DNA of 64,000 nucleotides from Girardinichthys multiradiatus. Taxonomy: Eukaryota > Chordata > Actinopteri > Cyprinodontiformes > Goodeidae. The position numbers and the translations under genes were made by a program. Positions 24,341-35,720 of this stretch are shown here, piece after piece (position 1 is the stretch's first letter; the number at the start of each line of letters is the position of its first letter). The DNA is taken from contig NC_061818.1 in the NCBI RefSeq assembly GCF_021462225.1, positions 18,063,462 through 18,127,461 of the forward strand. Reading direction: 5' to 3'. The notes beneath the pieces are model-generated. The model did no database searches. It worked only from the letters and a program-made list of their open reading frames with translations, and was not told where the DNA came from.

Positions 24341-25021
24341 TGCAGCAACAAGTTGATAAACCTTAAACCTTATGTCTAAGTTTGCTTTTGTGAAGATAAA
24401 ATGTCCTTTACATTCCATTAACTAATAAACATCTGTCACACTGACAAAGGTATATTTCACAAAACTAAATTAAAAAAATAAATGCAACTGAAAAAAAGTT
24501 TGCCAGAGTTTGCAAATAAGATTGAGATCTCATTTGCAAGTGGGACCTGGACATACATAAAAATGTTTTGTACATTCAGTTCTTTTCTCCAATCACCTAA
24601 ACTGACCTCTTGTTCTTACCACATCTGACATGGATAGAGTGACTCTATCTGTAATTATAGGTACATAGACTTCACACATTAACATCAGGAAGCCTTGTCC
24701 TGCCTTTTTGTAGTCGTGTGTTTAGAAACTTGAATACAGATTCACACAGAAATAAGCTGTTACCAAATTTGACAACATTCAGCAAGCTGGTTTACTTTTT
24801 AGATTTTGAATCACAGTCATGTTTCCTTTTTAAATGTTGACATGATGTTGATTATTTAGATGTAAGAAATTAAACCAAATCTAGATAAAACACAGTTCAG
24901 TTTTCTCTGTGGAATAGAAAGAAAAGATAAAACAAGAAATAATATTTAAGCAATAAATAAATAAATCATCAGAAATTATTTGGCCTATTTAAACACTGGG
25001 CTGTTTGACCCTCCCTCTCTG
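24341..25021. other. Intergenic, no gene seen
   Basis: AT-rich spacer between two V segments. It holds the promoter region of the next V at its end. Confidence 0.5.
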
Positions 25022-25029
25022 ATGCAAAT
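25022..25029 (+). promoter_or_regulatory. Ig octamer upstream of VA5
   Basis: Perfect ATGCAAAT, 89 bp upstream of the leader ATG at 25,111. Confidence 0.7.
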
Positions 25030-25110
25030 CAGCAGTCTCTTCAAGGTACATCTGTTCTCCCAACAATTGTCACTTCACTGGAAACATCAGAAGCTTTCAG
25101 CTTCCAGAAA

Positions 25111-25553
25111 ATGAATACACTCAGTCTTTTGTTCCTTGCTCTCTCTCTGTCACGTAAGATATTTTACTTCTTTACATTATTTCATCATTAATACAATTGT
25201 AAATAATGTTATAAGCAAGCTTTTTCCCTTCTTCTCTTTAGATTGTAGAGGTCAAAGTATGGAGTCCATTCCTTCCAGTCAAGTGGTGAAAATGCCGGGA
25301 GAGACTTTGAGTCTGTCATGCAGAGGATCTGGGTTCGACTTTGGTTCTTTTGGCATGAATTGGGTAAAACAGCCTGCAGGAAAAGCGATTGAATTGATGG
25401 GATACATCTATACACATGGACGCACCACAGTTTATTCCAGCAGTTTTGAAGGTGGAATAGAGATCACCAGAGACAACAGCAACAGCATGGTGCATCTGAA
25501 ACTGTCCAATCTACAGCCAGAGGATTCTGCTGTTTATTACTGTGCCAAAGAAG
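25111..25553 (+). CDS. IGHV-like variable segment VA5
   Basis: Leader exon 25,111-25,153 (MNTLSLLFLALSLS), donor GTAAGA, acceptor TTTAG, V exon 25,242-25,553. The sequence has MESIPSSQVVKMPGETLSL, CRGSGFDFGSFGMNWVKQPAGKA, a Leu in place of framework 2 Trp47 (IELMG), [18 protein letters not shown] and YYCAKE. Every landmark is intact. It is the last V before the D of cassette A, about 2.7 kb away, and so the best placed for joining. The 20.4-kb pseudogene is its near duplicate. Confidence 0.9.
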
Positions 25554-25592
25554 CACAGTGATCGAAGTGAGTGTAGAGGCTGAACAAAAACT
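25554..25592 (+). other. 23-RSS of VA5
   Basis: Heptamer CACAGTG (25,554-25,560), 23-bp spacer, nonamer ACAAAAACT (25,584-25,592). Confidence 0.93.
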
Positions 25593-25956
25593 CCACAGAA
25601 ACGATTTTACCATGGACCACATGGTGGCAGTGTAGAATGAGAAAATGGAAAACTGACTAAATTGAATATTTTATATACAATGAATGTTAAAATTCTATTG
25701 AGTTAGAACTTTATCATATTATGTTTTTCAGAATTCCATATTTCTGTTGTTATTTCAAGACATTTCTACATTATGTAAATTGACTAATTTAATTAGAAGT
25801 TCTAAGTCCATTCATCCATACATTTCCGATACCTGCTTATCCTATCAGGGTCAGGGGAGGCTGCTGCCTATCTCCAGTGGTCATTGGGCGAGAGGCAGGG
25901 TACACCCTCAACCGGTCTCCAGTCTATCACAGACCAACAAAGAGAATACACATATA

Positions 25957-27401
25957 CAGGTCCTTCTCAAAATATTAGCATATTGTGATAAAGTTAATTA
26001 TTTTCCATAATATAATGATGAAAATTTAACATTCATATATTTTAGATTCATTGCACACTAACTGAAATATTTCAGGTCTTTTATTGTCTTAATACGGATG
26101 ATTTTGGCAAACAGCTCATGAAAACCCAACATTCCTATCTCACAAAATTAGCATATTTCATCCGACCAATAAAATAAAAGTGTTTTTTATACAAAAAACA
26201 TCAACCTTCAAATAATCATGTACAGTTATGCACTCAATACTTGGTCGGGAATCCTTTGGCAGAAATGACTGCTTCAATGCGGTGCGGCATGGAGGCAATC
26301 AGCCTGTGGCACTGCTGAGGTCTTATGGAGGCCCAGGATGCTTCGATAGCGGCCTTTAGCTCATCCAGAGTGTTGGGTCTTGAGTCTCTCAACGTTCTCT
26401 TCACAATATCCCACAGATTCTCTATGGGGTTCAGGTCAGGAGAGTTGGCAGGCCAATTGAGCACAGTGATACCATGGTCAGTAAACCATTTACCAGTGGT
26501 TTTGGCACTGTGAGCAGGTGCCAGGTCGTGCTGAAAAATGAAATCTTCATCTCCATAAAGCTTTTCAGCAGATGGAAGCATGAAGTGCTCCAAAATCTCC
26601 TGATAGCTAGCTGCATTGACCCTGCCCTTGATAAAACACAGTGGACCAACACCAGCAGCTGACACGGCACCCCAGACCATTACTGACTGTGGGTACTTGA
26701 CACTGGACTTCTGGCATTTTGGCATTTCCTTCTCCCCAGTCTTCCTCCAGACTCTGGCACCTTGATTTCCGAATGACATGCAGAATTTGCTTTCATCCGA
26801 AAAAAGTACTTTGGACCACTGAGCAACAGTCCAGTGCTGCTTCTCTGTAGCCCAGGTCAGGCGCTTCTGCCGCTGTTTCTGGTTCAAAAGAGGCTTGACC
26901 TGGGGAATGTGGCACCTGTAGCCCATTTCCTGCACACGCCTGTGCACGGTGGCTCTGGATGTTTCTACTCCAGACTCAGTCCACTGCTTCCGCAGGTCCC
27001 CCAAGGTCTGGAATCGGCCCTTCTCCACAATCTTCCTCAGGGTCTGGTCACCTCTTCTCGTTGTGCAGCGTTTTCTTGGGGTTTTGAGTGATGAACCAGA
27101 CTGGGAGTTTTAAAGGCCTCAGGAATCTTTTGCAGGTGTTTAGAGTTAACTCGTTGATTCAGATGATTAGGTTCATAACTCGTTTAGAGACCCTTTTAAT
27201 GATATGCTAATTTTGTGAGATAGGAGTTTTGGGTTTTCATGAGCTGTATGCCAAAATCATCCGTATTAAGACAATAAAAGATCTGAAATATTTCAGTTAG
27301 TGTGCAATGAATCTAAAATATATGAATGTTAAATTTTCATCATGACATTATGGAAAATAATGAACTTTATCACAATATGCTAATATTTTGAGAAGGACCT
27401 G
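25957..27401 (-). mobile_element. Tc1 family 1, copy 4
   Basis: Both ends are present (CAGGTCC at 25,957; GGACCTG ending 27,401) with TA on each side. An internal deletion near 27,075 removes the transposase N-terminus, making the element about 165 bp shorter than copies 1 and 5. Confidence 0.95.
26234..27075 (-). pseudogene. Tc1 transposase, N-terminus deleted (copy 4)
   Basis: An open frame from near 27,075 to TGA at 26,234 keeps the whole catalytic domain: FSDES, FQHDLAPAHS with catalytic Asp, and DLNPIENLW with catalytic Glu (34 residues after the second Asp, DD34E). The start codon and first helix-turn-helix (about 55-60 residues) are deleted, so DNA binding should be lost. Confidence 0.9.
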
Positions 27402-27403
27402 TA

Positions 27404-28207
27404 CATTTGTTAAAAAAAGAACAATCCGGGTGAGGAGATGGAAATCAATGAAAATCTGCTTGTTTAACCAGACATTTTTGAGAGAAGTGACAAAACATGA
27501 GGCAGTTTAGAAGAAGTGTCCATTAGATGTCCCTCCCCAACCAGTCTGATGCTGTCTCCAAACGTTTCCACTGTCAGGTTCAGCACTTATCTTTAGAGAA
27601 TCTTCCCACATATACCTTCTCAAGCTGCAGCTCAAATTTCCCAGAAGTCTCTAGTTGTCCCTACTGAATATATGTTCAGGTTACACTCATGAATGCCTTA
27701 AATCATGGTTCATTCACAAAAAATGTTCTAAACATACATGTGTTTTGTTATATATTTTTTATGCTGCATATTTAACAACATATTTATGAAAAAACTATAG
27801 ACATGGGTATATTTAGACATCAGTAACCAGACCAGGGGGAATGTCAAACAACATGCAGCTTTTTATAGAGAAAAGAACTTAGCAACAGTTGAATATGATA
27901 CAAAAATGACACAACATTACAAATATAAAGATGCATTCTTATTGATTTATTTAAAAAAAAATTGTGAATTAAAATATGAACAAAAATCACCAACCTTTGT
28001 TTGATAGGTAGAAAAACAAAAAACAAAGAACTGACAAAAAATACATTATTGTCTTTTATTGGCACGTTATTTAATTTCCACTTTTTTTTAAGAAAACACA
28101 AAGGTTTAATGCTTAATTGACAAACAAATTTGAACGAGGACTGTAACTTCATTAACAGTTACATATTTTTTAGTTTTGCTTTTATCTTCCCACCTGAGGG
28201 CGGTGTA
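27404..28207. other. Spacer between last V and D of cassette A
   Basis: No gene and no further D segment was found by looking for GGTTTTTGT and ACAAAAACC signals. Confidence 0.5.
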
Positions 28208-28235
28208 GGTTTTTGTATTGGGGTTTTTTACGGTG
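28208..28235 (+). other. 5' 12-RSS of D (cassette A)
   Basis: Inverted nonamer GGTTTTTGT (28,208-28,216), 12-bp spacer, heptamer TACGGTG (28,229-28,235), two mismatches to CACTGTG. Confidence 0.85.
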
Positions 28236-28249
28236 ATATACAGGGGTGG
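28236..28249 (+). other. D segment, cassette A
   Basis: A 14-bp D core (ATATACAGGGGTGG) flanked by 12-bp-spacer signals on both sides, the arrangement of IGHD. TRD D segments normally have a 12-bp signal on the 5' side and a 23-bp signal on the 3' side. The three forward frames read roughly IYRG, YTGV or IQGW, with no stop. It is the only D seen in this cassette and lies 390 bp before the J. Confidence 0.88.
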
Positions 28250-28277
28250 CACACAGATACACACCCATACAAAAACC
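28250..28277 (+). other. 3' 12-RSS of D (cassette A)
   Basis: Heptamer CACACAG (28,250-28,256), 12-bp spacer, consensus nonamer ACAAAAACC (28,269-28,277). Confidence 0.88.
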
Positions 28278-28599
28278 TCAAAGTTAAACCCAGGGACAAT
28301 AATCTTTCAGTATGCAGAGAAAATCGGATAGAAAACCTCAATTATTAGCAGAACATCAGGTAAATACTGTGTATCTACTTTGAAATTTTGCAGCTGAACA
28401 ATAAGTTGTTTAAATTAATTATGCAAAGAAAATAAGTTGAAGTCCATCTTAATTTTAGAATCTGATTGAGAGTTAACAAAAAGTTAATTTCAAAACGGTT
28501 AGTGAAATATATCACACTCATCAGTAAATTGAGATTTGTTGTAGTAATATGTTTTACACAAATTGATCTAGTTTTTGTTTCTGCTATTTTGGTGCTTCA

Positions 28600-28638
28600 G
28601 GTTTTTGTTCAAGCAGTCAGTGAAGATGTAGCACTGTG
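28600..28638 (+). other. 23-RSS of J (cassette A)
   Basis: Inverted nonamer GGTTTTTGT (28,600-28,608), 23-bp spacer, heptamer CACTGTG (28,632-28,638). A 23-bp spacer on J is the IGH pattern; TRD and TRA J segments have 12. Confidence 0.93.
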
Positions 28639-28689
28639 ATGGAGCTTTTGACTACTGGGGAGATGGAACTACAGTTACTGTTCGTCCAG
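28639..28689 (+). CDS. JH-like joining segment, cassette A
   Basis: Translation GAFDYWGDGTTVTVRP. The W-G-x-G motif and TVTV strand are those of an IGHJ, not the F-G-x-G of TCR J segments. It ends in phase 1 at the donor CCAG-GTAAGA (28,690), which matches the phase-1 acceptor of the constant gene 2.56 kb downstream. It is the only J seen in this cassette. Confidence 0.93.
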
Positions 28690-31246
28690 GTAAGAAAATC
28701 TGAAATAATATTTAAAGCTTGTTGTTTTGCTGATTTTGTTTAAATAATTGTGACTGGAATTATGGGTTTATTGTTTTATTTATAGTTCCATTGACTAACA
28801 AACTGTTTAAATGAACCTACCCCTGAAATATGCCATCATCAAGAGAAATCCTGCATTTATTTATTATTTAAGTTTTACTTTCTGATTGTATTTACTTTGT
28901 ATTTTGCCCAAGAGTATTAAGCAGTTTACTCAGAGAGCTTGTTGACAGCTGAAATCTGGTCCAAATAAATAGTGCACTAATCTGATACAGGTTTGAATAC
29001 ATGATTCATTAGATTTAGCAAATAAGAGATTGGTTTGCATTGAATGACCTGTAGTTAATATTTTTTATTTATTGTAAAATAATATTTTATAATTTCTTCC
29101 AATGTTAGCTTTAAAAATCTGCTCAGTTTTTTTTTTTTCACTTTGGTCTGTTGTAAGTGTTACACAGATCAACAAAATCATTCTTTAAAAAAAAACCGCT
29201 TTAAAGGATGTAGGTCAGAGATTTATATTTCCACATGGAATGTGAAATACAAGTCTGAACATGGTGATTAAATAAGTCAGTTAAGTAAACTTTAATTTAT
29301 AATGTATAGGACCTTCCAAACGAAGCTCAAAGTAGGTTACACATTGTCACACATAGTAAAATATAATAGCATTGCAGTTACATAAAACCTAACAGTCATG
29401 CAATAAAATCATTAAAAATGTAGAGTAATGATAAAAATTGCAAGAATGCATGAAAGCAATCAGTTTCATCGTAAAAAACAAAAACAGCATAGAAAATGAC
29501 AATATATTGTTTTAAAGACATGAAAGAAAGACAAAGCACTTAAGTATTATGTTAAATATTGTACACATGACTAATACCAATTACAGTGTAATACCAAATG
29601 AAAATTAACATCAATGAGTTACTTGAAACTTTATTGCATACATGTGCGAGTTGCATCAAAATATATTTTCTTCACTAATACTGACTTATTAATGGTTTTC
29701 ATGCCATTTTAATTACAGAGGAGAAAACTGTTTTTTAAAAATATTTTGTAGGTTTTGCAAAAAGGAAGATTTAGCAATATTTAAATCTTTAAATATCTGT
29801 AATTATAAAGTGTAATAGTCGAGGGAAAAATGGTATCTGCACATGAAAAATTTGCTGAGGCTGCTTCTTCTGCTTCACTGTGGCCTTTTGAAAAGAAGTG
29901 AACAAACACTTGGCTGTTTTCCACATAATTTTTACCAGATGAAACTATGTAACAGAAAGTAAAAAGTAACCATGGTCATCGTTCAGGAACGTAAATATGA
30001 AGTATAAATAAAATAGGACAGCTGCATACTGTTAGGAAAATTAAAAAAATTAGATAAAGGCAAAATGGCACTAAGAGAGGAACTTCACCTAAAGGGCAAA
30101 ATAGAAATAGAAATTAGGAACTTCTATATTCCTTAATTCAGGTAAAATAAACAAATATATAAAAAAATGAAAAACAACAAAAATCCAAGAAAATTGACTA
30201 ATTCTAAACTATTACATTTATTATTAGTAATTTTAACCTTTGACTGTTTTAATGCATTTTAGTTTATGGACAACAAAATTTGTAATATGCATAATTTATT
30301 AAAATAAGTCTATAAGTATTTGACCTGAATGCATATAGCATTTTAGAAAATTCCTGCAAAATTAATAATTCAACTAGCTTCATGCATGTAAAGAAACTTT
30401 TGTGTCATGTTGGGTCTTGTCATGGTAAAATATGCTATTTACTCATCATATTCATTTGATTATTCAATGGAGCAGTTTAAGTTTTATGGATTTCTGTTGT
30501 TTTTCACTGAAAAGACTAGCTAAAAGTTCATTCTCTTTGTTTCCTTTTTCATAAATTCACTGGCACTAAGGTTATTTCATGGAAAATGTAATCTGGCAGA
30601 AAAAATTCACCCCCTACAAACTACTACACAAATAATACATTCTTATAAAATGTTAGACTTACAAAGCGCTGTAAAAACACCTGTGTAAATATAAATTTAA
30701 GATAAAAGCAATTCTTAAAAAATGAGAAAGCTCTTGAGTAATGCAGCTGATGATGCATTTTTCTAAAAGAAACATGGCAGAATCAGTTTCTTAGAAAATA
30801 TGCAGAGAAAATAGCCTGGGTCCTAAATGTTGAAAAAGATATCAGCTGAAATATTTTAAGCCATGGTAAAATGTTTGGGTCTTGAAACTTCTGTTTTCAG
30901 TGTATTCTGCTATTTATGAAGTGAGATGAATGTTTATTTTCAAAATGAATTTACTTATTTTTTTTTAAGATTAAATTGTAATTTCTAGAGGTTTAAAACA
31001 ATTTCTTGCAGTAACATAAAATAATGTAATTGTACTGTAAACCAGATATTCATACATTATAAAGGTTTATTAAAATTGCATTTTTAAATTTAAAATTCTT
31101 TAGTCAACATAAAATATAATAAAAAAACAATTTCTATACAAACATAAAACAATGTTTATCTTGTTTGAGAAACTTTAGTTCGCTTTCTTCTCAACATCTC
31201 CTTCCTGTGATGACCATGTGGATCTGTCTTTCTTTGTTCCATACAG
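28690..31246. other. J-C intron, cassette A
   Basis: AT-rich intron with no further J segment, switch-like repeat or coding exon visible. There is no Ig constant exon in it. An intronic enhancer could lie here but was not identified. Confidence 0.6.
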
Positions 31247-32017
31247 GGGGTTCCTCTGTGACGCCAACCCTGTCCGTCCTGAGTCCCCTGCAGAGTCCTG
31301 ACTACCCCCTGACGACAGCAGTCGAGCTCGGTCCAAATGTCTGTCTGGTTACAGATTTCCGTCCAAAGGGGGACGACGTGGTTCTGAATGTGAAAGGTGG
31401 TCCGGTCAACGTGAGCACTGATGATGCTGTTCTGTCAAAGAACAACACCTACTACTTTGCTACATTCATGAACGAAACCATCTACTCCTGCGGGATGAAC
31501 GGGATGATCGGCAACAATGAAGCTGGTACCAAACTCACAGAGTTCTGATAGAGTTCTGAGCAAACTGTTTGTTTCAGAGAGTTTGAAACTGTCATCTGCA
31601 GAAAAATGTTTCTGTTATTAAATAATATTATTCTACTGCTAAACAGCAAAAAAGCTGAGCATTTAAAGAGAGAACGAGAATGATCGTTTTCATCAGACAT
31701 GTTTCCACAGACAGATGATCAGAAAATCTGTCAGAGTTTTCATGATGTTTGTGTGACTGATGTGTTTTCTGTCTCCTAACAGATGATGCATGTGGGAACA
31801 TTTATCCAGGTAAGTCTGAACACTTCTTGTCTCAGTTTGGGTCCACCACTGATCCCTGCAGTCAGCTGTTAGTGTTCAAGTCTTAACTCTGTTTCTCTGC
31901 TTTCCAGAAAAAGCCAAGCTGAACTTCTACCTGCTGCTGATGAACGGAGTCAGAGTGGTGTTCACCAAAGCTCTGGCCTTCAGCACCGTCCTCACCATCA
32001 GAGGCCTGCTCTTCTGA
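31247..32017 (+). CDS. TCR alpha/delta-type constant gene, cassette A
   Basis: Three exons. Exon 1 (31,247-31,525) encodes one Ig domain: PTLSVLSPLQ start, Cys in PNVCLVTDF, Cys in IYSCGMN, and three N-glycosylation sites (NVS, NNT, NET). Exon 2 (31,783-31,809) adds 9 codons, DDACGNIYP, with a Cys suited to an inter-chain bond. Exon 3 (31,908-32,017) encodes KLNFYLLLMNG-VRVVFTKALAF-STVLTIR and stops after GLLF: a membrane helix with Arg and Lys and almost no tail, as in TRAC and TRDC chains that pair with CD3. All junctions are phase 1. The exon 1 donor (G-GTACCA) is weak but is the one that keeps phase; reading through it gives a stop at 31,548. The single domain, connecting exon and charged helix exclude an Ig heavy chain. 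TRDC or TRAC origin is inferred. Confidence 0.9.
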
Positions 32018-32034
32018 GAACAGATAACATGGAG

Positions 32035-32040
32035 AATAAA
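32035..32040 (+). terminator. Polyadenylation signal, cassette A C gene
   Basis: AATAAA 18 bp after the stop codon of exon 3, so a very short 3' UTR is expected. Confidence 0.65.
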
Positions 32041-33475
32041 CATAAACTGAATGAGATTATAAATATTTGCAATGTGATATTAATTATTCTAAATTTGTTG
32101 AAGTTGTGATCTAAACTCAAGCCTAAACACACAAAAATTAAACCAAAATACACAAAATGAAATGTACATTTTTTACATCTGTGTTGAGTTTAGTTTTGTT
32201 TACTTTATATATATTTGTCTTTTATTTGTGTAAAGTGCGAAGAATAAATGTGAAAAGGCAAAGTAAAATATAACTAACTCTATGTCTAAAAAATAAATCA
32301 AAACCCCCGAAAATAATTGATTACTAATTGATTAATTGATTAATTTTAAAAGTGTTGAATGATTAAACAGCAAATATATTTGCATTTATGTAGAAATGAC
32401 TTCAATCATTGAATTTTAAGTATTTATTTAGCATAACAGTCATGGATGAGAATTTCAAATATTTTTTAACAGACTTATTGATTTATTAACTATTTTGTGA
32501 TGTGTGCATGTTGCATGGAAACGTTCCATCAGAGCTACTTCAATGTGTTCTTCTTCAAGGCAACGAGTACAATATCAGATAAGTCTCTATTTCATCGTCC
32601 AGCTGTGTTATTCCATTAATTATGTTTCCTGTGTTTTTATTCTCATGAATTGAGTTTCTTTTTATGTTTGATGTCTTCGCTGAATCTTCTGAACCAATTT
32701 GGTAAAACTGTTGCTGGCTTGTTTGACATATATAAAAATCTGCAGCTATGATTAAGTGTTTGTTGAGCATAAGTTTAATTTTAAACATTTAGACAGTAAA
32801 AACATATATATCATGACAAATTACACTAAACACCTATAAGTGATATTAAAAAATCTTTAGGGTTTATCGTAAATCTCACTTAAGATTAAATGGTAAACAG
32901 ATAGAAAATGTCTTAATCAGATACAAGAAAATATACACAACAATACAACATTCACAAATGGTCTTCATGTATTTAAGTAATTGTCATTAATTCATTATTC
33001 AAGTGTATACTTTTGATACACTTTTCAATATTTTTTCCTATAAAACCTAAAGAATGTTCAGTTCCTTAGGGTTTGGTCCTCAGGCCATTATTACTATTTT
33101 AAATTTTACTCAACTTTAAAAGGCATTTTTCAGTATTTATAGATTAACCCCCACCACCATATTATATGTATTATGTACATGAGTATTTGTATGCATCATG
33201 ATACCTTTTAATATGAGTTAGATGATGCAAAGATGCTAAAGTAAAATTCACGTCTCACTTTCAGCACAATGGTTTCATCAGTTTAAACCATGTTGCAACA
33301 GGAAGTTAAAGCTGGAGATGTAAATCTGACTGAAACCAAACTGTTTCACATCAACAGGAGATGATTTGGTTAACCTCAGCTTTGGCTTCTTTCTTTCACA
33401 CAGACATTTTACAATCTTAAATATTTGTTTCTTCTTGGTGTTAATTTTATGTTAACTGAAAGACACCCACATATA
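32041..33475. other. Post-C spacer, homologous to window start
   Basis: No gene. About 32,503-32,990 and 33,020-33,410 match 173-620 and 1,250-1,600, and weaker matches lie at about 56,765 and 58,340. This repeated downstream flank marks the cassette boundary. Confidence 0.65.
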
Positions 33476-35085
33476 CAGGTCCTTCTCAAAATATTAGCAT
33501 ATTGTGATAAAGTTCATTATTCTCCATAATGTCATGATTAAAATTTAACATTCATATATTTTAGATTCATTGCACACTAACTGAAATATTTCAGGTCTTT
33601 TATTGTCTTAATACGGATGATTTTGGCATACAGCTCATGAAAGCCCAAAATTCCTATCTCACAAAATTAGCATATCATTAAAAGGGTCTCTAAACGAGCT
33701 ATGAACCTAATCATCTGAATCAACCAGTTAACTCTAAACACCTGCAAAAGATTCCTGAGGCCTTTAAAACTCCCAGGCTGGTTCATCACTCAAAACCCCA
33801 ATCATGGGTAAGACTGCCGACCTGACTGCTGTCCAGAAGGCCACTATTGACACCCTCAAGCAAGAGGGTAAGACACAGAAAGAAATTTCTGAACGAATAG
33901 GCTGTTCCCAGAGTGCTGTATCAAGGCACCTCAGTGGGAAGTCTGTGGGAAGGAAAAAGTGTGGCAGAAAACGCTGCACAACGAGAAGAGGTGACCGGAC
34001 CCTGAGGAAGATTGTGGAGAAGGGCCGATTCCAGACCTTGGGGGACCTGCGGAAGCAGTGGACTGAGTCTGGAGTGGGAACATCCAGAGCCACCGTGCAC
34101 AGGCGTGTGCAGGAAATGGGCTACAGGTGCCGCATTCCCCAGGTCAAGCCACTTTTGAACCAGAAACAGTGACAGAAGCGCCTGACCTGGGCTACAGAGA
34201 AGCAGCACTGGACTGTTGCTCAGTGGTCCAAAGTACTTTTTTCGGATGAAAGCAAATTCTGCATGTCATTCGGAAATCAAGGTGCCAGGGTCTGGAGGAA
34301 GACTGGGGAGAAGGAAATGCCAAAATGCCAGAAGTCCAGTGTCAAATACCCACAGTCAGTGATGGTCTGGGGTGCCGTGTCAGCTGCTGGTGTTGGTCCA
34401 CTGTGTTTTATCAAGGGCAGGGTCAATGCAGCTAGCTATCAGGAGATTTTGGAGCACTTCATGCTTCCATCTGCTGAAAAGCTTTATGGAGATGAAGATT
34501 TCATTTTTCAGCACGACCTGGCACCTACTCACAGTGCCAAAACCACTGGTAAATGGTTTACTGACCATGGTATCACTGTGCTCAATTGGCCTGCCAACTC
34601 TCCTGACCTGAACCCCATAGAGAATCTGTGGGATATTGTGAAGAGAACGTTGAGAGACTCAAGACCCAACACTCTGGATGAGCTAAAGGCCGCTATCGAA
34701 GCATCCTGGGCCTCCATAAGACCTCAGCAGTGCCACAGGCTGATTGCCTCCATGCCACGCCGCAATGAAGCAGTCATTTCTGCAAAAGGATTCCCGACCA
34801 AGTATTGAGTGCATAACTGTACATGATTATTTGAAGGTTGACGTTTTTTGTATTAAAAACACTTTTCTTTTATTGGTCGGATGAAATATGCTAATTTTGT
34901 GAGATAGGAATTTTGGGTTTTCATGAGCTGTATGCCAAAATCATCTGTATTAAGACAATAAAAGACCTGAAATATTTCAGTTAGTGTGCAATGAATCTAA
35001 AATATATGAATGTTAAATTTTCATCATGACATTACGGAAAATAATGAACTTTATCACAATATGCTAATATTTTGAGAAGGACCTG
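33476..35085 (+). mobile_element. Tc1 family 1, copy 5 (best preserved)
   Basis: Full-length element, with both terminal repeats intact and TA on each side (33,474-33,475 and 35,086-35,087). It holds the least damaged transposase of the family in this window. Confidence 0.96.
33804..34808 (+). pseudogene. Tc1 transposase with a single stop (copy 5)
   Basis: One continuous frame of 334 residues apart from TGA at codon 123 (34,170-34,172), where other copies have Arg in QKQRQKR. It has the intact MGKTADLTAV start, a GRKKCGRKR basic hinge (about 49-57), FSDES (Asp148), QHDLAPTHS (Asp238) and DLNPIENLW (Glu273): DD34E. Apart from that stop, and a few substitutions such as THS for AHS, it looks close to the family consensus. 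Confidence 0.93.
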
Positions 35086-35569
35086 TACGTTTTAATGTTT
35101 TTTGTCACTGCAATGTACAGCAGCATCATGTAAATCACTTTGAATTGAATTGTTGATGAAATGTGCTATACAAATAAATTTGCCATGCCTTCCATTTCTG
35201 TCTCCTTTTAAATATGGTTGGTAGTGGAACTGATACTTAACTGTTTTCCAGAAAATAACACAAAGAGAAAGTCCAGGGCTTTCTTTAACATGTGACTTGG
35301 AGAAGTCTGAGGCATAAACCCCACGGAGCCTGGATATTGCTGATCCAACAGAGGGGGTGCTGTAGGACAACTAATGATCCATGAGAAATTTCGTGTGGAA
35401 TACATTGTCTTCAGTATCTGGCTAATAATTTTGCCCTGTTAGGAATAATTTGATTATTGTGATATCTTTAAATTTCTGATTAATAAACAGCACATCATTG
35501 TATGATAGCACTAAAAAACTCACAATATAGTATCATCTTGAAACAGTAGTTTTCTCTTTTAGTGGCACA

Positions 35570-35720
35570 AAAGTTCTTGGAAATTCTCAGTATTTATTGC
35601 AGAGGATCTGGATTTTTATTTAACTCAGTATGGTATGCACTGGATTGGAGAACTGGAATGGTTAGGTGTTTTTTGGTTGGACTTTAGTGTGACCCAAAAT
35701 CAATCCTTAAAACAAAAGTC
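35570..35720 (+). pseudogene. V segment fragment, duplicate of 5.6-kb fragment
   Basis: Framework 1 remnant (RGSGF) followed by the same degenerate sequence as 5,630-5,800 (GGTGTTTTTTGG-TGGACTTTAGTGTGACCC). There is no leader or RSS. Confidence 0.7.

Noticed and set aside
28690..31246. Possible Ig constant exons (mu, delta or tau) between J and the TCR-like C
   Set aside because: No open frame with an Ig constant domain, hinge or Ig membrane tail was seen in either J-C intron; the only constant exons are the TCR-type ones.
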